Translations under genes and position numbers: made by a program | Shown here: one piece after another, positions 53,410 through 62,422 of the stretch | Layout of the letters: every line of letters starts with the position of its first letter | Numbering within the stretch: the stretch's first letter is position 1 | From: Bacillus pseudomycoides | Lineage (GTDB): Bacteria > Bacillota > Bacilli > Bacillales > Bacillaceae_G | Length of the DNA: 64,000 nucleotides | Assembly: GCF_002551005.1 (NCBI RefSeq) | Contig: NZ_NVOY01000001.1 | Span: 71,888 to 135,887 of the forward strand | Direction of reading: 5' to 3' | The notes under the pieces: generated by a model | What the model was told of the DNA's origin: nothing | Databases searched by the model: none | The model's input: the letters and a program-made list of their open reading frames with translations, nothing else

Positions 53410-53443
53410 TTGAAATCCACACACACCCTTTCTCTTATAACTA

Positions 53444-53600
53444 TTATAAAGTGAAACTTCCATCAGTGGAGAGTTTTTTCATCTCCCACTGATGGAAAGC
53501 CCGTCCAATCGGGCTTTTACTGGCAATTATCCCCCACCTATCTTCCTCGCTCCCTTTAAATCTTGAGGTGGGGGTCTTACTGCCAGTTAATGCGGGATAA
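53444..53600. repeat. Hairpin-rich ~157-bp repeat, copy 2
   Basis: It is the inverse-orientation copy of 34277..34429, with the same three stems: TTCCATCAGTG/CACTGATGGAA, AGCCCG/CGGGCT, and CCCCCACCT/AGGTGGGGG. The end nearest the 52018..53409 gene contains a start-like ATG that artificially extends that frame. Confidence 0.75.
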
Positions 53601-53606
53601 ATAAAA

Positions 53607-53643
53607 GAAACCCTTTCATCCACGATAGTAATGAAAGGGTTTC
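53607..53643 (-). terminator. Terminator of the sigma/anti-sigma operon
   Basis: GAAACCCTTTCAT and ATGAAAGGGTTTC are perfect arms with an 11-base loop, just past the anti-sigma gene stop codon. Confidence 0.88.
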
Positions 53644-53646
53644 ACT

Positions 53647-54681
53647 TTATTTCTTTTTTAGTTTTATCTCTCCAAAATTTCTAGTTTTTAGAGTTATATT
53701 TTCTATTTCATCGTAAGAAGTGATCGGGAAATTTGCGGAGATGATAGTTTTATTCCCTTCAACATTCATACTATAACCTTTAGACTTATACTCTTTTCCT
53801 GCTTCATCTATCATTTTCATATCTATAAAAGTATTTTCATCCTCTACTACTTCATTAACCGAAAACGTTAAATTGAGCGAAGTTGGATTTGCCTTCGCAG
53901 ATACAATGTGTATGTTAGACGTTGTTTCTACTGATCTATAGTCAATCGTTGATGTTGTTCCTTCTTTCGTCTTGTCACTAATCGATAAATTCCATGTTCC
54001 ATTAATTTCTTTCCGTTCGTCATTCTCATAAAAAACCTTAATGCTCTCTATTTCTAACACAGCATCTATCAATTTAGGAATGGACCCTCGGTTCGATTCA
54101 AACACTACATCATATTGTACTTTTCCGTTCTTCCCATCTATAAATGGATTTTTATCTTCCGCATTAGACAAATACATATTTTTACCTTTCAAAGGCTTTG
54201 TATCTGGAATATTCTCCATAATATATTCACCATCACCATTTTTTAACCGATAATCAAAAGACACTTCCTTCACTTGTTTCTTGAATATACTTGTATCCTC
54301 AAATACCAATTGAAAACTAAATCCTAATTTATTCTCGTCAGCAAAATAGCGATCCAGTGCTACTCTGATTCCTTTATCAGCAGCTGTACTATTGCTTTTT
54401 TGTGAAAATCCTTCATCAACTGCTCTCTCAATTCCTTTATCATTAAAATGAAATAATTTGTTTATATTAGCTCGCACATGCTCATTTGTAAAAATACTAC
54501 CAGCTATCATAAAACAACAAGCGGCCACCGCAAATTTTCTCCACATCACATTTCTTTTCTTCTTCTTTGCTTTCATGCGTATCACATCATATGAGTGATC
54601 TAAAGACTTTCTAACAATACTAGGTATTTCTTTTTCCTCATGTAACACATGCTGAAATTCTTTTTCGAAGTTATTTTTCAT
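53647..54681 (-). CDS. DUF4179 domain protein, likely anti-sigma factor
   Basis: This 344-residue protein has a cytoplasmic N-terminus of about 45 residues (with Lys-rich KAKKKKRNVMWRK), one membrane helix (about 48-66) and a long extracytoplasmic region (about 70-344) with the DUF4179 marker SQKSNSTAADKGIRVALDR. This is the layout of membrane anti-sigma factors paired with ECF-type sigma factors. It overlaps the sigma gene by 11 bp. The signal sensed is unknown. Confidence 0.85.
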   Translation of the reverse strand: MKNNFEKEFQHVLHEEKEIPSIVRKSLDHSYDVIRMKAKKKKRNVMWRKFAVAACCFMIAGSIFTNEHVRANINKLFHFNDKGIERAVDEGFSQKSNSTAADKGIRVALDRYFADENKLGFSFQLVFEDTSIFKKQVKEVSFDYRLKNGDGEYIMENIPDTKPLKGKNMYLSNAEDKNPFIDGKNGKVQYDVVFESNRGSIPKLIDAVLEIESIKVFYENDERKEINGTWNLSISDKTKEGTTSTIDYRSVETTSNIHIVSAKANPTSLNLTFSVNEVVEDENTFIDMKMIDEAGKEYKSKGYSMNVEGNKTIISANFPITSYDEIENITLKTRNFGEIKLKKK

Positions 54682-55201
54682 TTACACTCACTCCTTCACC
54701 ACTGTAATAATGATTACGCAATATCGACTTGGCTCTGGAAAGTCTTGATTTAATCGTTCCTTCTGGTTCTTTTAAAAACGCACTCATTTCTTTAATGCTA
54801 AGCCCAACGATATAATATAAAACGATTGCTATTTTATAATCCTTATTTAAACTATTTAACGCATCTTCTAGTTCTATTTTCAAAAATTCATTTTTGTTTT
54901 GTTTTTGCTCAACGTGCTCATCTACTAACGTAATTTTTTGTCTTTTGTTTAATATACCGTTGCATGTATTAATTAATATTTTACAAATCCATGTGTTAAA
55001 GTACTCGTCATTTTTGAGTGTATGTATTTTCTCATAAGCCACTGTGATTGCTTCTTGCATCGCATCTGCGACATCCTCATCTTTCTGCAACAATCTACTT
55101 GCGACTTTGTACAACACATCTTCATAGCGCTGCACAAGAGAAACAAAAGCTTCTCCATCTCCCTTTTTTGCCTTTTTCACCAAGGCTTCCAGCTTCCCCA
55201 T
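54671..55201 (-). CDS. ECF sigma factor (sigma-70 family)
   Basis: This 176-residue group IV sigma factor has region 2 (about 10-80, DEDVADAMQEAITVAYEKIHTL) and region 4 (about 105-165, LSIKEMSAFLKEPEGTIKSRLSRAKSIL). It resembles SigV/SigW-like factors of B. cereus. It is the first gene of the operon with its DUF4179 anti-sigma partner. The upstream sequence GCAACC...GTATC may be its own promoter. Confidence 0.92.
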   Translation of the reverse strand: MGKLEALVKKAKKGDGEAFVSLVQRYEDVLYKVASRLLQKDEDVADAMQEAITVAYEKIHTLKNDEYFNTWICKILINTCNGILNKRQKITLVDEHVEQKQNKNEFLKIELEDALNSLNKDYKIAIVLYYIVGLSIKEMSAFLKEPEGTIKSRLSRAKSILRNHYYSGEGVSVNEK

Positions 55202-55265
55202 TTAAGAACCCCCTTGCTAACTCATTTCAATATACGCTTATTTTTCTGTTCTTTACATCCTATTA

Positions 55266-55291
55266 GATACAGAAAACCAGTATTTGGTTGC
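55266..55291 (-). promoter_or_regulatory. Possible ECF-type promoter of the sigma operon
   Basis: GCAACC (AAC-type -35) and GTATC, spaced by 15 bases, lie about 65 bp before the sigma gene. ECF promoters usually have an AAC core and a CGTC/CGTA -10; the match is partial. Confidence 0.35.
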
Positions 55292-55316
55292 ATTCGATTT
55301 TTCTTTTTCATAAAAA

Positions 55317-55353
55317 AGAGGCCTATCACTCTTATCACGAGTGACAAACCTCT
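55317..55353 (-). terminator. Orphan terminator in the sigma factor/SPOCS spacer
   Basis: AGAGG and CCTCT, with inner TCACTC/GAGTGA, form a stem followed on the minus strand by TTTTTT. No gene clearly ends here. It lies within the 312-bp divergent spacer 55202..55513; the rest is AT-rich with a possible promoter. Confidence 0.65.
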
Positions 55354-55513
55354 CAAATTCTTTATCCAACCCCGCACCAATTCTTCCTTCTACCACTCTT
55401 AATACCCCTATGACAATAGTTCGTTTTTTGTAATTGATTCTTAAAAACAAGCATCTACAATTTAGAAAACATATTCTACACTATACGTGAATAAAAAAAG
55501 TGAGGAAATATAA

Positions 55514-56074
55514 ATGAATCCATATCATGATAAAGAATCCGTTACAAGCACACCCTTTTTTCCTTTTGTCGGTTTACCGGGGCTTCCTGAGATTCAAACA
55601 TTAGGAAAATCACCAAAAATGATAATAGCGATACAATCATCAAAATCATCCGAGGCAAAAGCAATGTGCTACAGACAAATTGTAGAACATAAAATCCAGT
55701 TAGTTCCCCCTGCCAAACAAGGAACCATTCAAGTAGATAAACAGTTATTTACTAATATCGAAAAGGTTTGTTCCGAAGCTGTTGTCATCATTGGCTTTAT
55801 CCGTAAAACAATTACTTACACAGCTGTCATTCATAACGAAGAAGTCCCGAATTATAGTATTCAAGATGATGCTCCCTTCCAGTGTCTTATAGAATCGGCA
55901 GATATTAAAAAAAACGATCAATTTGGCATAACCGAGCAGAACATACTGAGTGAAGTTTTCTCTCAAGAAGCCAATTTGGGACAATCAAATGACCCTCAAG
56001 TGTATGAGCACACCCTCGTTTTCAATTTAATAGAAAAAGATATTATAAAAATTTCCGTACAAATGATTACCTAA
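55514..56074 (+). CDS. SPOCS-domain (DUF3794) spore protein
   Basis: This 186-residue protein has a variable Pro-rich N-terminus (about 1-45) and a SPOCS/DUF3794 domain (about 50-185): IVEHKIQLVPP, VVIIGFIRKTITYTAVI, IQDDAPFQCLIE and the C-terminal IIKISVQMI. SPOCS domains occur in spore morphogenesis and coat or exosporium proteins (SipL, SpoVID). It is paralogous to the next gene. The start ATG follows GTGAGGAAA. It is probably made in the mother cell. Confidence 0.8.
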   Translation: MNPYHDKESVTSTPFFPFVGLPGLPEIQTLGKSPKMIIAIQSSKSSEAKAMCYRQIVEHKIQLVPPAKQGTIQVDKQLFTNIEKVCSEAVVIIGFIRKTITYTAVIHNEEVPNYSIQDDAPFQCLIESADIKKNDQFGITEQNILSEVFSQEANLGQSNDPQVYEHTLVFNLIEKDIIKISVQMIT

Positions 56075-56145
56075 CAAATCTATACTCTTTCATCTCAAAT
56101 AAGAAAAAATATAAAATGGGAGCCTTGTCCAAGATACGGTCCTAT

Positions 56146-56173
56146 ACAAGAGTCGCATATCTTTCATAATCTA
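56146..56173 (+). promoter_or_regulatory. Candidate sigma-K promoter of 56258..56977
   Basis: AC (56146) is 17 bases from CATAATCTA (56165..56173), matching the sigma-K pattern AC-(16-17)-CATAnnnTA. It is upstream of a spore-protein-like gene, which supports late mother-cell expression. Confidence 0.6.
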
Positions 56174-56257
56174 TCTAGAGAAGATAGTCTCCTGTTCAAA
56201 CAGCTAGTTTAAGAGAAATGAACAGAGTGTATCCTAAAAAACAAGGAGGAATATGTA

Positions 56258-56977
56258 ATGGTTTGTCCCCTCGCTAACCCAACAACTTGTTGCCAAGTTG
56301 TTGTTGAGCACACTACACAACTTGTCCCCCCAGCACTTGAAAATACCGTTACCTTTACAAAAACAGTTGAGGCTACGATTGAAAATGTAGTTCCCGAAAA
56401 AGTTGTCGTTTGTGGCGTCATTCATAAAACGCTAACTTACACTGCAGTTTTAGAAGACGGCACCCTCGTTCCAGGGTTTCAGATTCACGACGATATCCCT
56501 TTCCAATGTGTTATTGATCGGGAAGATGCCAATGAAGGCGACATTTTTGAAGTAACTGGCGTGACGATTCTTGGCGAAGTTTCTTCCCAAGAACAAAATT
56601 TCGGAATTATAAACGGTCTGCGGGTTGCTTTTAAATTCAAAGAAAAAGAAATCGTCAAAGTTTGTGTTAGAAGATTACCAGTTACGGGTACAGAAGTAGC
56701 GCTTGGATTAGGTTTTACAAGTGCAGATTGTAACGTTCCGGTTGTTGCACCAGGCCGTTTGTTAGTGAATGGCATTGGTTTCGCAGGAATACCAGTATTT
56801 CTCACAATACAAGGTCTCGCAACCGTTTCCCCAGCTACAGTTTTTACAGGCCCAGATGGATTCTTTAGCACAAATGTCACCGCGTTTGGACCTGGAGATA
56901 TCACACTTACAGCTTCTGGTACTGTAAATGGCGTTCCTTTTTTTGGACAAGTAACCACACTTTCACCTTGTGTCTAA
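56258..56977 (+). CDS. SPOCS-domain protein with C-terminal Ig-like domain (exosporium candidate)
   Basis: This 239-residue protein has a SPOCS/DUF3794 domain (about 1-145: VVEHTTQLVPP, VVVCGVIHKTLTYTAVL, IHDDIPFQCVID, EVTGVTILGEVSSQEQ) paralogous to the previous gene. A C-terminal beta-sandwich-like domain follows (about 160-239: LLVNGIGFAGIPVFLTIQG, TGPDGFFSTNVTAFGPGDIT). Several Cys, including a Cys-Cys near the start (TTCCQV), could form cross-links. The RBS is AAGGAGGA. It may belong to the CsxC-type exosporium proteins, but I cannot confirm identity. Confidence 0.8.
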   Translation: MVCPLANPTTCCQVVVEHTTQLVPPALENTVTFTKTVEATIENVVPEKVVVCGVIHKTLTYTAVLEDGTLVPGFQIHDDIPFQCVIDREDANEGDIFEVTGVTILGEVSSQEQNFGIINGLRVAFKFKEKEIVKVCVRRLPVTGTEVALGLGFTSADCNVPVVAPGRLLVNGIGFAGIPVFLTIQGLATVSPATVFTGPDGFFSTNVTAFGPGDITLTASGTVNGVPFFGQVTTLSPCV

Positions 56978-57001
56978 ACAGTTTAAGTAAAAAATCTCAA
57001 C

Positions 57002-57029
57002 AAAAAAGCAGCCACAAGGCTGCTTTTTT
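57002..57029. terminator. Bidirectional terminator between the SPOCS gene and pheT
   Basis: AAAAAAGCAGCC and GGCTGCTTTTTT arms with a 4-base loop; T-runs on both strands serve the two convergent genes. Confidence 0.92.
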
Positions 57030-57030
57030 A

Positions 57031-59451
57031 TTACTTACGTAACTCCGCACCAAACTTCTCTTCTACCGCTGCTAATACACGGCTATGTGCTTCTGTTACT
57101 TCTTCATCTGTTAATGTACGTTCTGGATCGAAGTAATTCATAGAGAATGCAAGCGATTTTTTGCCTTCTTCCATTTTTTCGCCTTCATATAAGTCGAATA
57201 ATGTTACTTCTTTTAGAAGTGCTCCGCCTGCCTCAGCAATTACTTGCTTCATTTCGCCAGCTTTTACTTCTTTCGCTACTACAACAGCCATATCGCGTGT
57301 CATAGATGGGAAGCGTGGAATTGTATTGTAGTAAGTTTCTTCTGCATTTGCACCAAATACTTTTGCAAGTGACAGTTCGAATACATATGTTTCTCTTACA
57401 TCTAATTGTTTTTGTGCTTCTGGGTGTACTTGACCAATGAAACCAATCACTTCGCCGTCGAGTAGAATGTCAGCTGTACGTCCTGGGTGCATACCTTCAC
57501 GTTTTGCTGGTACATACGTAATGTTCTTAGATACACCAAGTATGTCAACTAACCCTTCTAGTACACCTTTCATAACGAAGAAGTCAACAACCTTCTTCTC
57601 CCCTTGCCATTGATGCTGAAGAGCAACTCCCGTCATAATACCCGCAAGATGTTGTTCTTCTTTCGGAAGTTCACCTTCTACTGTTGGTAAAAATACAGAA
57701 CCTACTTCATATAATGCAACGTTATCTACTTTACGAGCATTATTATATGCTACTGCTTCTAATAATTGCGGCACTAAGCTTAAACGAAGCTGACTGCGTT
57801 CTTCACTCATTGGAAGCGCAAGGTTCACAGGTGTTTTTTCATTTGATTCCACCATATATTGTTTTGCTTTTCCTGTGCTTGTTAATGAATACGTAATCGC
57901 TTCATATAAACCAGCAACTTCTAAATAACGGCGTACTTTACGACGTTTTATTTGTGCTTCTGTTAATTTACCACGTGTAATTGTACCAGTTGGTAATGTT
58001 GAAGGAATGCGATCATATCCGTATAATCGACCTACTTCTTCTACTAAGTCCTCTGGAATTGTAATATCAGGGCGACGTGCTGGTACGCTTACATGGAATG
58101 TGCCTTCGACTTCTGTGAATAGGAACTTTAAGTTTGTGAAAATTGCGCTCACTTCACTCAATGAAATGTCTGTACCTAATACACGGTTAATTTTTTCAAC
58201 TGTAACAGATACTGTACGTTCTTCTACTTGTAAGTTATCAACTTCTACAACGCCTTCTAACGCTTCGCCATCAGCATATTTTGCCATTAATGCTGCTGCG
58301 TGTTGAATCGCTTCGAATGTACGAGTTGGGTCGATACCTTTTTCAAAACGTGCACTTGATTCACTGCGAAGACCTAAGTCTTTTGATGTGCGGCGTACTG
58401 TTTGACCTGCGAAATATGCAGACTCAATTAATACGTTTACTGTATCGTTATCTACTTCAGAATCCGCTCCGCCCATTACACCGGCAACAGCTAATGCTTT
58501 TGTACCGTTTGTAATCACAAGGTGATGAGCTTGTAATGTACGCTCTTGATCGTCTAACGTTGTCATCTTCTCGCCTTCTTTTGCAAGACGAACAACGATT
58601 TCTTTTGATCCTAATTTATCATAGTCAAACGCATGTAACGGTTGGCCGTATTCAATTAAGATATAGTTTGTAATATCAACTACATTGCTAATTGGACGAA
58701 TGCCAGCTGCCATGAGGCGCGTTTGCATCCAGATCGGTGATGGACCAACTTTTACGTTTTTTACCATTTTTGCAATATATAATGGGTTTTGTTCCGTTGC
58801 TTCTACACTTACAGAAATATAATCAGATGTTTTTTCTGCTGCTTCTTGTAAGTCTGCTGCTGGAAGTTTCACTTCACGGCCGTAAATTGCTGCTACTTCG
58901 TATGCAACACCTAACATATTTAAGCAATCTGCGCGGTTCGGTGTTAATCCAAGTTCAAGAACTTCATCATGTAAGTTTAAGATTTCAAGTGCATCTGCAC
59001 CGACTTCCGCATCACTTTGGAAAATGAAAATACCTTCTGCATAGTCTTTTGCAACTAATTTGCCGTCAATGCCAAGCTCTTGTAAAGAACAAACCATACC
59101 GTGAGAAGCTTCACCGCGTAGTTTTGCTTTTTTAATTTTGAAGTTACCAGGAAGAACAGCGCCAACTTTTGCAACTGGTACTTTTAAACCTTTCGCAATG
59201 TTAGGAGCACCGCAAATAATTTGAACTGGCTCCTCTTCACCGATGTCGATTAAGCATTTGCTTAACTTATCAGCTTCCGGGTGTTTTTCGCACTCTAATA
59301 CGTGACCAACTACAACACCTTTTACGCCTTTATTTAATACTTCAACGCCTTCTACTTCGATACCGCTTTTCGTGATTTTATCAGCTAATTCTTGTGCTGT
59401 TACATCTTTAATATCTACATACTCTTGTAACCAACGATATGATACGAACAT
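57031..59451 (-). CDS. pheT: Phenylalanyl-tRNA synthetase beta subunit
   Basis: This 806-residue subunit has an N-terminal tRNA-binding OB domain (about 40-150), B3/B4 editing and B5 domains, and the C-terminal FDX-ACB anticodon-binding domain (about 710-806, [13 protein letters not shown]). It is complete for the bacterial family. It lies 18 bp after pheS. Confidence 0.97.
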   Translation of the reverse strand: MFVSYRWLQEYVDIKDVTAQELADKITKSGIEVEGVEVLNKGVKGVVVGHVLECEKHPEADKLSKCLIDIGEEEPVQIICGAPNIAKGLKVPVAKVGAVLPGNFKIKKAKLRGEASHGMVCSLQELGIDGKLVAKDYAEGIFIFQSDAEVGADALEILNLHDEVLELGLTPNRADCLNMLGVAYEVAAIYGREVKLPAADLQEAAEKTSDYISVSVEATEQNPLYIAKMVKNVKVGPSPIWMQTRLMAAGIRPISNVVDITNYILIEYGQPLHAFDYDKLGSKEIVVRLAKEGEKMTTLDDQERTLQAHHLVITNGTKALAVAGVMGGADSEVDNDTVNVLIESAYFAGQTVRRTSKDLGLRSESSARFEKGIDPTRTFEAIQHAAALMAKYADGEALEGVVEVDNLQVEERTVSVTVEKINRVLGTDISLSEVSAIFTNLKFLFTEVEGTFHVSVPARRPDITIPEDLVEEVGRLYGYDRIPSTLPTGTITRGKLTEAQIKRRKVRRYLEVAGLYEAITYSLTSTGKAKQYMVESNEKTPVNLALPMSEERSQLRLSLVPQLLEAVAYNNARKVDNVALYEVGSVFLPTVEGELPKEEQHLAGIMTGVALQHQWQGEKKVVDFFVMKGVLEGLVDILGVSKNITYVPAKREGMHPGRTADILLDGEVIGFIGQVHPEAQKQLDVRETYVFELSLAKVFGANAEETYYNTIPRFPSMTRDMAVVVAKEVKAGEMKQVIAEAGGALLKEVTLFDLYEGEKMEEGKKSLAFSMNYFDPERTLTDEEVTEAHSRVLAAVEEKFGAELRK

Positions 59452-59469
59452 TCTTTATCTCTCCTTCCC

Positions 59470-60504
59470 TTACGCTCGTTTGAATTGTTGTAAGAAACGT
59501 ACATCGTTTGTATAGAAATGACGAATGTCATCAATGCCGTACTTTAACATCGCAATACGCTCTGCACCCATACCGAATGCGAAGCCTTGATATTCTTTTG
59601 AATCATAACCAGCCATTTCAAGAACGTTTGGATGAACCATACCTGCACCTAAAATTTCAATCCAGCCAGTTCCTTTACATGTGCCGCAACCTTTTCCATG
59701 ACACATCATACAAGAAATATCCATTTCAACAGATGGCTCTGTGAATGGGAAGAAACTTGGACGAAGGCGAATTTCACGGTCTTCACCGAACATCTTCTTC
59801 GCAAATGCTTGTAATGTACCTTTTAAATCGCTCATACGAATGTTTTTATCGATTACAAGACCTTCAATTTGCATGAACTGATGAGAGTGCGTCGCATCAT
59901 CATCATCGCGGCGATATACTTTACCAGGGCAAATAATTTTGATTGGACCTTTTTCTGTATTCCCCTCCATCGTTCTCGCTTGCACGGAAGATGTATGTGT
60001 ACGAAGTAACATTTCTTCTGTAATGTAGAAAGAATCTTGCATATCGCGGGCTGGGTGATCTTTCGGTAAGTTTAACGCTTCAAAGTTGTAATAGTCTTTT
60101 TCTACTTCTGGACCTTCAGCAACTTCATATCCCATACCGATAAATAAATCTTCAATTTGTTCCACAACCGCTGTTAATGGATGGTGGCAACCTGTATTTA
60201 CAGGACGTCCTGGCAATGTTACATCGATTGTTTCAGATGCTAATTTCGCTTCAATTACTGCTTTTTCTAAATGATTCACTTTTTCTTCTAAACGCGTTTG
60301 GATAGCCTCGCGCACTTCATTTACTAAAGCCCCCATACGTGGGCGCTCTTCTGGAGATAATTTCCCCATGCCGCGCAGTACTTCTGTAATTGGGCCTTTT
60401 TTTCCTAAATACGCAACGCGTACATCGTTTAAGCCCTTTAGCTCTTTCGCTTTTTCAATAAGCTCTAACGCTTCTTGCTTTAGCTCTTTTAAACGTGCTT
60501 CCAT
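59470..60504 (-). CDS. pheS: Phenylalanyl-tRNA synthetase alpha subunit
   Basis: This 344-residue class IIc catalytic subunit has an N-terminal coiled coil (about 1-85), motif 2 TSSVQARTM, the hallmark [13 protein letters not shown], and [16 protein letters not shown] as motif 3. It is controlled by the Phe T-box leader directly upstream. It has RBS TTAGGAGGG. Confidence 0.97.
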   Translation of the reverse strand: MEARLKELKQEALELIEKAKELKGLNDVRVAYLGKKGPITEVLRGMGKLSPEERPRMGALVNEVREAIQTRLEEKVNHLEKAVIEAKLASETIDVTLPGRPVNTGCHHPLTAVVEQIEDLFIGMGYEVAEGPEVEKDYYNFEALNLPKDHPARDMQDSFYITEEMLLRTHTSSVQARTMEGNTEKGPIKIICPGKVYRRDDDDATHSHQFMQIEGLVIDKNIRMSDLKGTLQAFAKKMFGEDREIRLRPSFFPFTEPSVEMDISCMMCHGKGCGTCKGTGWIEILGAGMVHPNVLEMAGYDSKEYQGFAFGMGAERIAMLKYGIDDIRHFYTNDVRFLQQFKRA

Positions 60505-60529
60505 TTGGAACCCTCCTAATTTTAAAAAT

Positions 60530-60780
60530 AAAAAAACCTCGCTCCCTAAAAAGGGACGAGGTAAATTCGCGGTACCACCCTAAATTGACAGAACGAGTCT
60601 GCCCACTTAATTCGTTATAACGGTTTGTTAGACCGGAACGCCTTTACATACAATGGTCCTGGCGTCAACTCCAGAGGTGAATTCACTTCCGTCTACCATA
60701 AGAATGCTTTCAGTCTATGACATTCTCTCCCTAAATGGCGATTTTGCAAGCTACTCTTCTCTATCATCGTTTTTTAATAT
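60530..60780 (-). promoter_or_regulatory. T-box riboswitch of pheST (Phe specifier)
   Basis: The leader shows stem I, the specifier TTC at 60679..60681 (in GTGAATTCACC), the T-box AGGGTGGTACCGCG at 60568..60581, and the terminator CCTCGTCCC/GGGAGCGAGG at 60537..60561 with a T-run. It fills the 304-bp spacer to the neighbouring gene. Confidence 0.92.
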
Positions 60781-60808
60781 TTCACTTCCACCTATTATAA
60801 GAAGTTTT

Positions 60809-61573
60809 TTAGCGATTCGCAACCGGAGTTTGTAAATAATACGTTAAAATACCTGCAGCAACCGCAACATTTAATGATTCTGCTCCTCCGTAAATCGGAA
60901 TGTATAAGTTCTGCTTACATTTCGCAAGAAGCTCTTGGCGAACGCCATTTCCTTCATTACCTACAATTAATGCAAAGCTTCCCGTCGGTGCTACTTCACC
61001 GTATGGAACCCCATTTTCAAGAGCTGTTCCGTATACAGGAACGTTCTTTTCAGTTAACTTGTCTACCCATTCTTCTAAGCTTCCTTTTACAATCGGTAAA
61101 TGGAATACAGACCCTTGTGTAGAACGTAATACTTTACTGTTATATACATCGACGCATCCTTCTCCAAGAATAACAGCGTCAAGTCCAGCTGCATCTGCGG
61201 TACGAATGATTGCCCCTAAATTACCCGGGTCTTGCAGGCCGTCTAATAGTAGAAACTTCCCATTTGTAAGAGCGATTTCTTTTTCATGTTTCTCACAAAC
61301 CGCAAATACACCTTGCGTCGTTTCTGTTTCACTTAGCACTTTTACAACCGCTTCAGCCACAATATACATTTCTACATCAGCAACCGTCCAATCTTTCGGA
61401 AGATCTGTCTGATCTGAGACGATTAGCTCTGTTGCAACGCCTGCTTTTAAAGCTTCCTCTACTAAATGGAATCCTTCTACAAAAAATAATCCTTTTTTAT
61501 CGCGTTCTTTTTTCGTTTGCAGCTTCTTCCACTGCTTTACGCGCGGATTTTGTACTGAATCAATGTTTTTCAT
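60809..61573 (-). CDS. TrmH/SpoU-family RNA 2'-O-methyltransferase (YsgA-like)
   Basis: This 254-residue SPOUT methyltransferase has an N-terminal substrate-binding domain (about 1-90, SVQNPRVKQWKKLQTKKERD) and the knotted SAM domain with DGLQDPGNLGAIIRTADAAG, VGNEGNGV and IPIYGGAESLNVAVAAGI. The start ATG at 61573 follows AGAGGGAAA; the longer frame to 61606 has no RBS. The position is conserved between sspI and pheS. The target ribose is unknown. Confidence 0.92.
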   Translation of the reverse strand: MKNIDSVQNPRVKQWKKLQTKKERDKKGLFFVEGFHLVEEALKAGVATELIVSDQTDLPKDWTVADVEMYIVAEAVVKVLSETETTQGVFAVCEKHEKEIALTNGKFLLLDGLQDPGNLGAIIRTADAAGLDAVILGEGCVDVYNSKVLRSTQGSVFHLPIVKGSLEEWVDKLTEKNVPVYGTALENGVPYGEVAPTGSFALIVGNEGNGVRQELLAKCKQNLYIPIYGGAESLNVAVAAGILTYYLQTPVANR

Positions 61574-61688
61574 AATATGTATTTCCCTCTCTTCTTGTCT
61601 TCTCATTATAGCCTATTTTTCATACATATTTACATAAAAAAGAACAAAAACTAACGTTAGTTTCCATTCCTAAAAAGAGGTGAAAGTG

Positions 61689-61898
61689 ATGAACTTTAAT
61701 TTACGCGGTGCTGTATTAGCAAACGTATCTGGAAATACACAAGACCAATTACAAGAAACAATTGTCGATGCGATTCAAAGCGGGGAAGAAAAAATGCTTC
61801 CAGGCCTTGGCGTATTATTCGAAGTCATTTGGAAAAATGCTGATGAAAATGAAAAGCATGAAATGTTAGCTACGCTAGAGCAAGGATTAAAAAGATAA
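61689..61898 (+). CDS. sspI: Small acid-soluble spore protein SspI
   Basis: This 69-residue minor SASP begins [15 protein letters not shown] and ends with LEQGLKR, in the pattern of Bacillus SspI. It is made in the forespore, normally under sigma-G. The start ATG at 61689 follows AGAGGTGAAAG. It is the boundary of the conserved sspI-ysgA-pheST cluster. Confidence 0.95.
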   Translation: MNFNLRGAVLANVSGNTQDQLQETIVDAIQSGEEKMLPGLGVLFEVIWKNADENEKHEMLATLEQGLKR

Positions 61899-61905
61899 GC
61901 AAGAG

Positions 61906-61942
61906 AAAGTCACCTTAGCATGAGAAAGCTAGGGTGACTTTT
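61906..61942 (+). terminator. Terminator after sspI
   Basis: AAAGTCACCTTAGC and GCTAGGGTGACTTTT (one G-U) arms with an 8-base loop. Confidence 0.88.
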
Positions 61943-61953
61943 ATGTTATAAAA

Positions 61954-62092
61954 AGACATAAAAAACCCTTTCTTTTTAGCGGAGGACGAGAGCATCTGGC
62001 CATGCATAGAAACGGTCAGTTCCTTTCCCTACCACGTGCAAGGTTTAAAACAGAGGGAGCAAGCAAGTGCAAGTCATGTTTTATTTGCATAG
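61954..62092 (+). repeat. bcr1-like repeat, copy D (plus orientation)
   Basis: It contains GACGAGAGCATCTGGCC, ATGCATAGAAACGGTCAG, and GTTTAAAACAGAGGGAGC, in the same order as copies A and B read on the minus strand. It follows the sspI terminator in the 524-bp spacer 61899..62422. Confidence 0.68.
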
Positions 62093-62146
62093 CAGCGACT
62101 TCTAAAGAAAAGCGGAGCCGACTGTTTAGACCCGTTGGCTAAGGTT

Positions 62147-62192
62147 CTTTCACACAGAAGGTGTTTTTACCTTCTCGTGTGGAAGGTTTTTA
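62147..62192. repeat. Long inverted repeat after bcr1-like copy D
   Basis: TTCACACAGAAGGT and ACCTTCTCGTGTGGAA pair with one mismatch around a T-rich loop. It has a T-run on the plus strand. It may be an extension of the repeat or a terminator. The remaining spacer to the HD gene shows no gene. Confidence 0.55.
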
Positions 62193-62422
62193 GAAATGAG
62201 GGTTTAGGAGGCAAAGCTAGACAAAGATAGCGAAAAATTAACATGGATTTATATAACAATGGAACCCACCATTTTTAGAAACTGTTCCCCCTTAACTTCC
62301 TCTTCTCATAAACATTTCTACTTTACTAATACAAGATGATGAAGTAAAATGTTCGAAATATACTTATGTCGATCTATTCGTTTCCATCATATACAGCAAT
62401 GAATAAAAGGAGTGAATACTTT

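Noticed and set aside
53410-53463. 18-residue N-terminal extension (MEVSLYNSYKRKGVCGFQ) of the large repeat protein
   Set aside because: The first residues are encoded by the hairpin-rich repeat, which reads the same letters in its other copy; this is not a conserved protein start.
55253-55450. 65-residue minus-strand frame upstream of the ECF sigma gene
   Set aside because: It starts at a TTG without an RBS, shows no known family and overlaps a terminator hairpin; it is more likely non-coding leader or remnant DNA.
62366-62422. Earlier start for the HD-domain protein
   Set aside because: No RBS before 62366; the ATG at 62423 has AAAGGAG.
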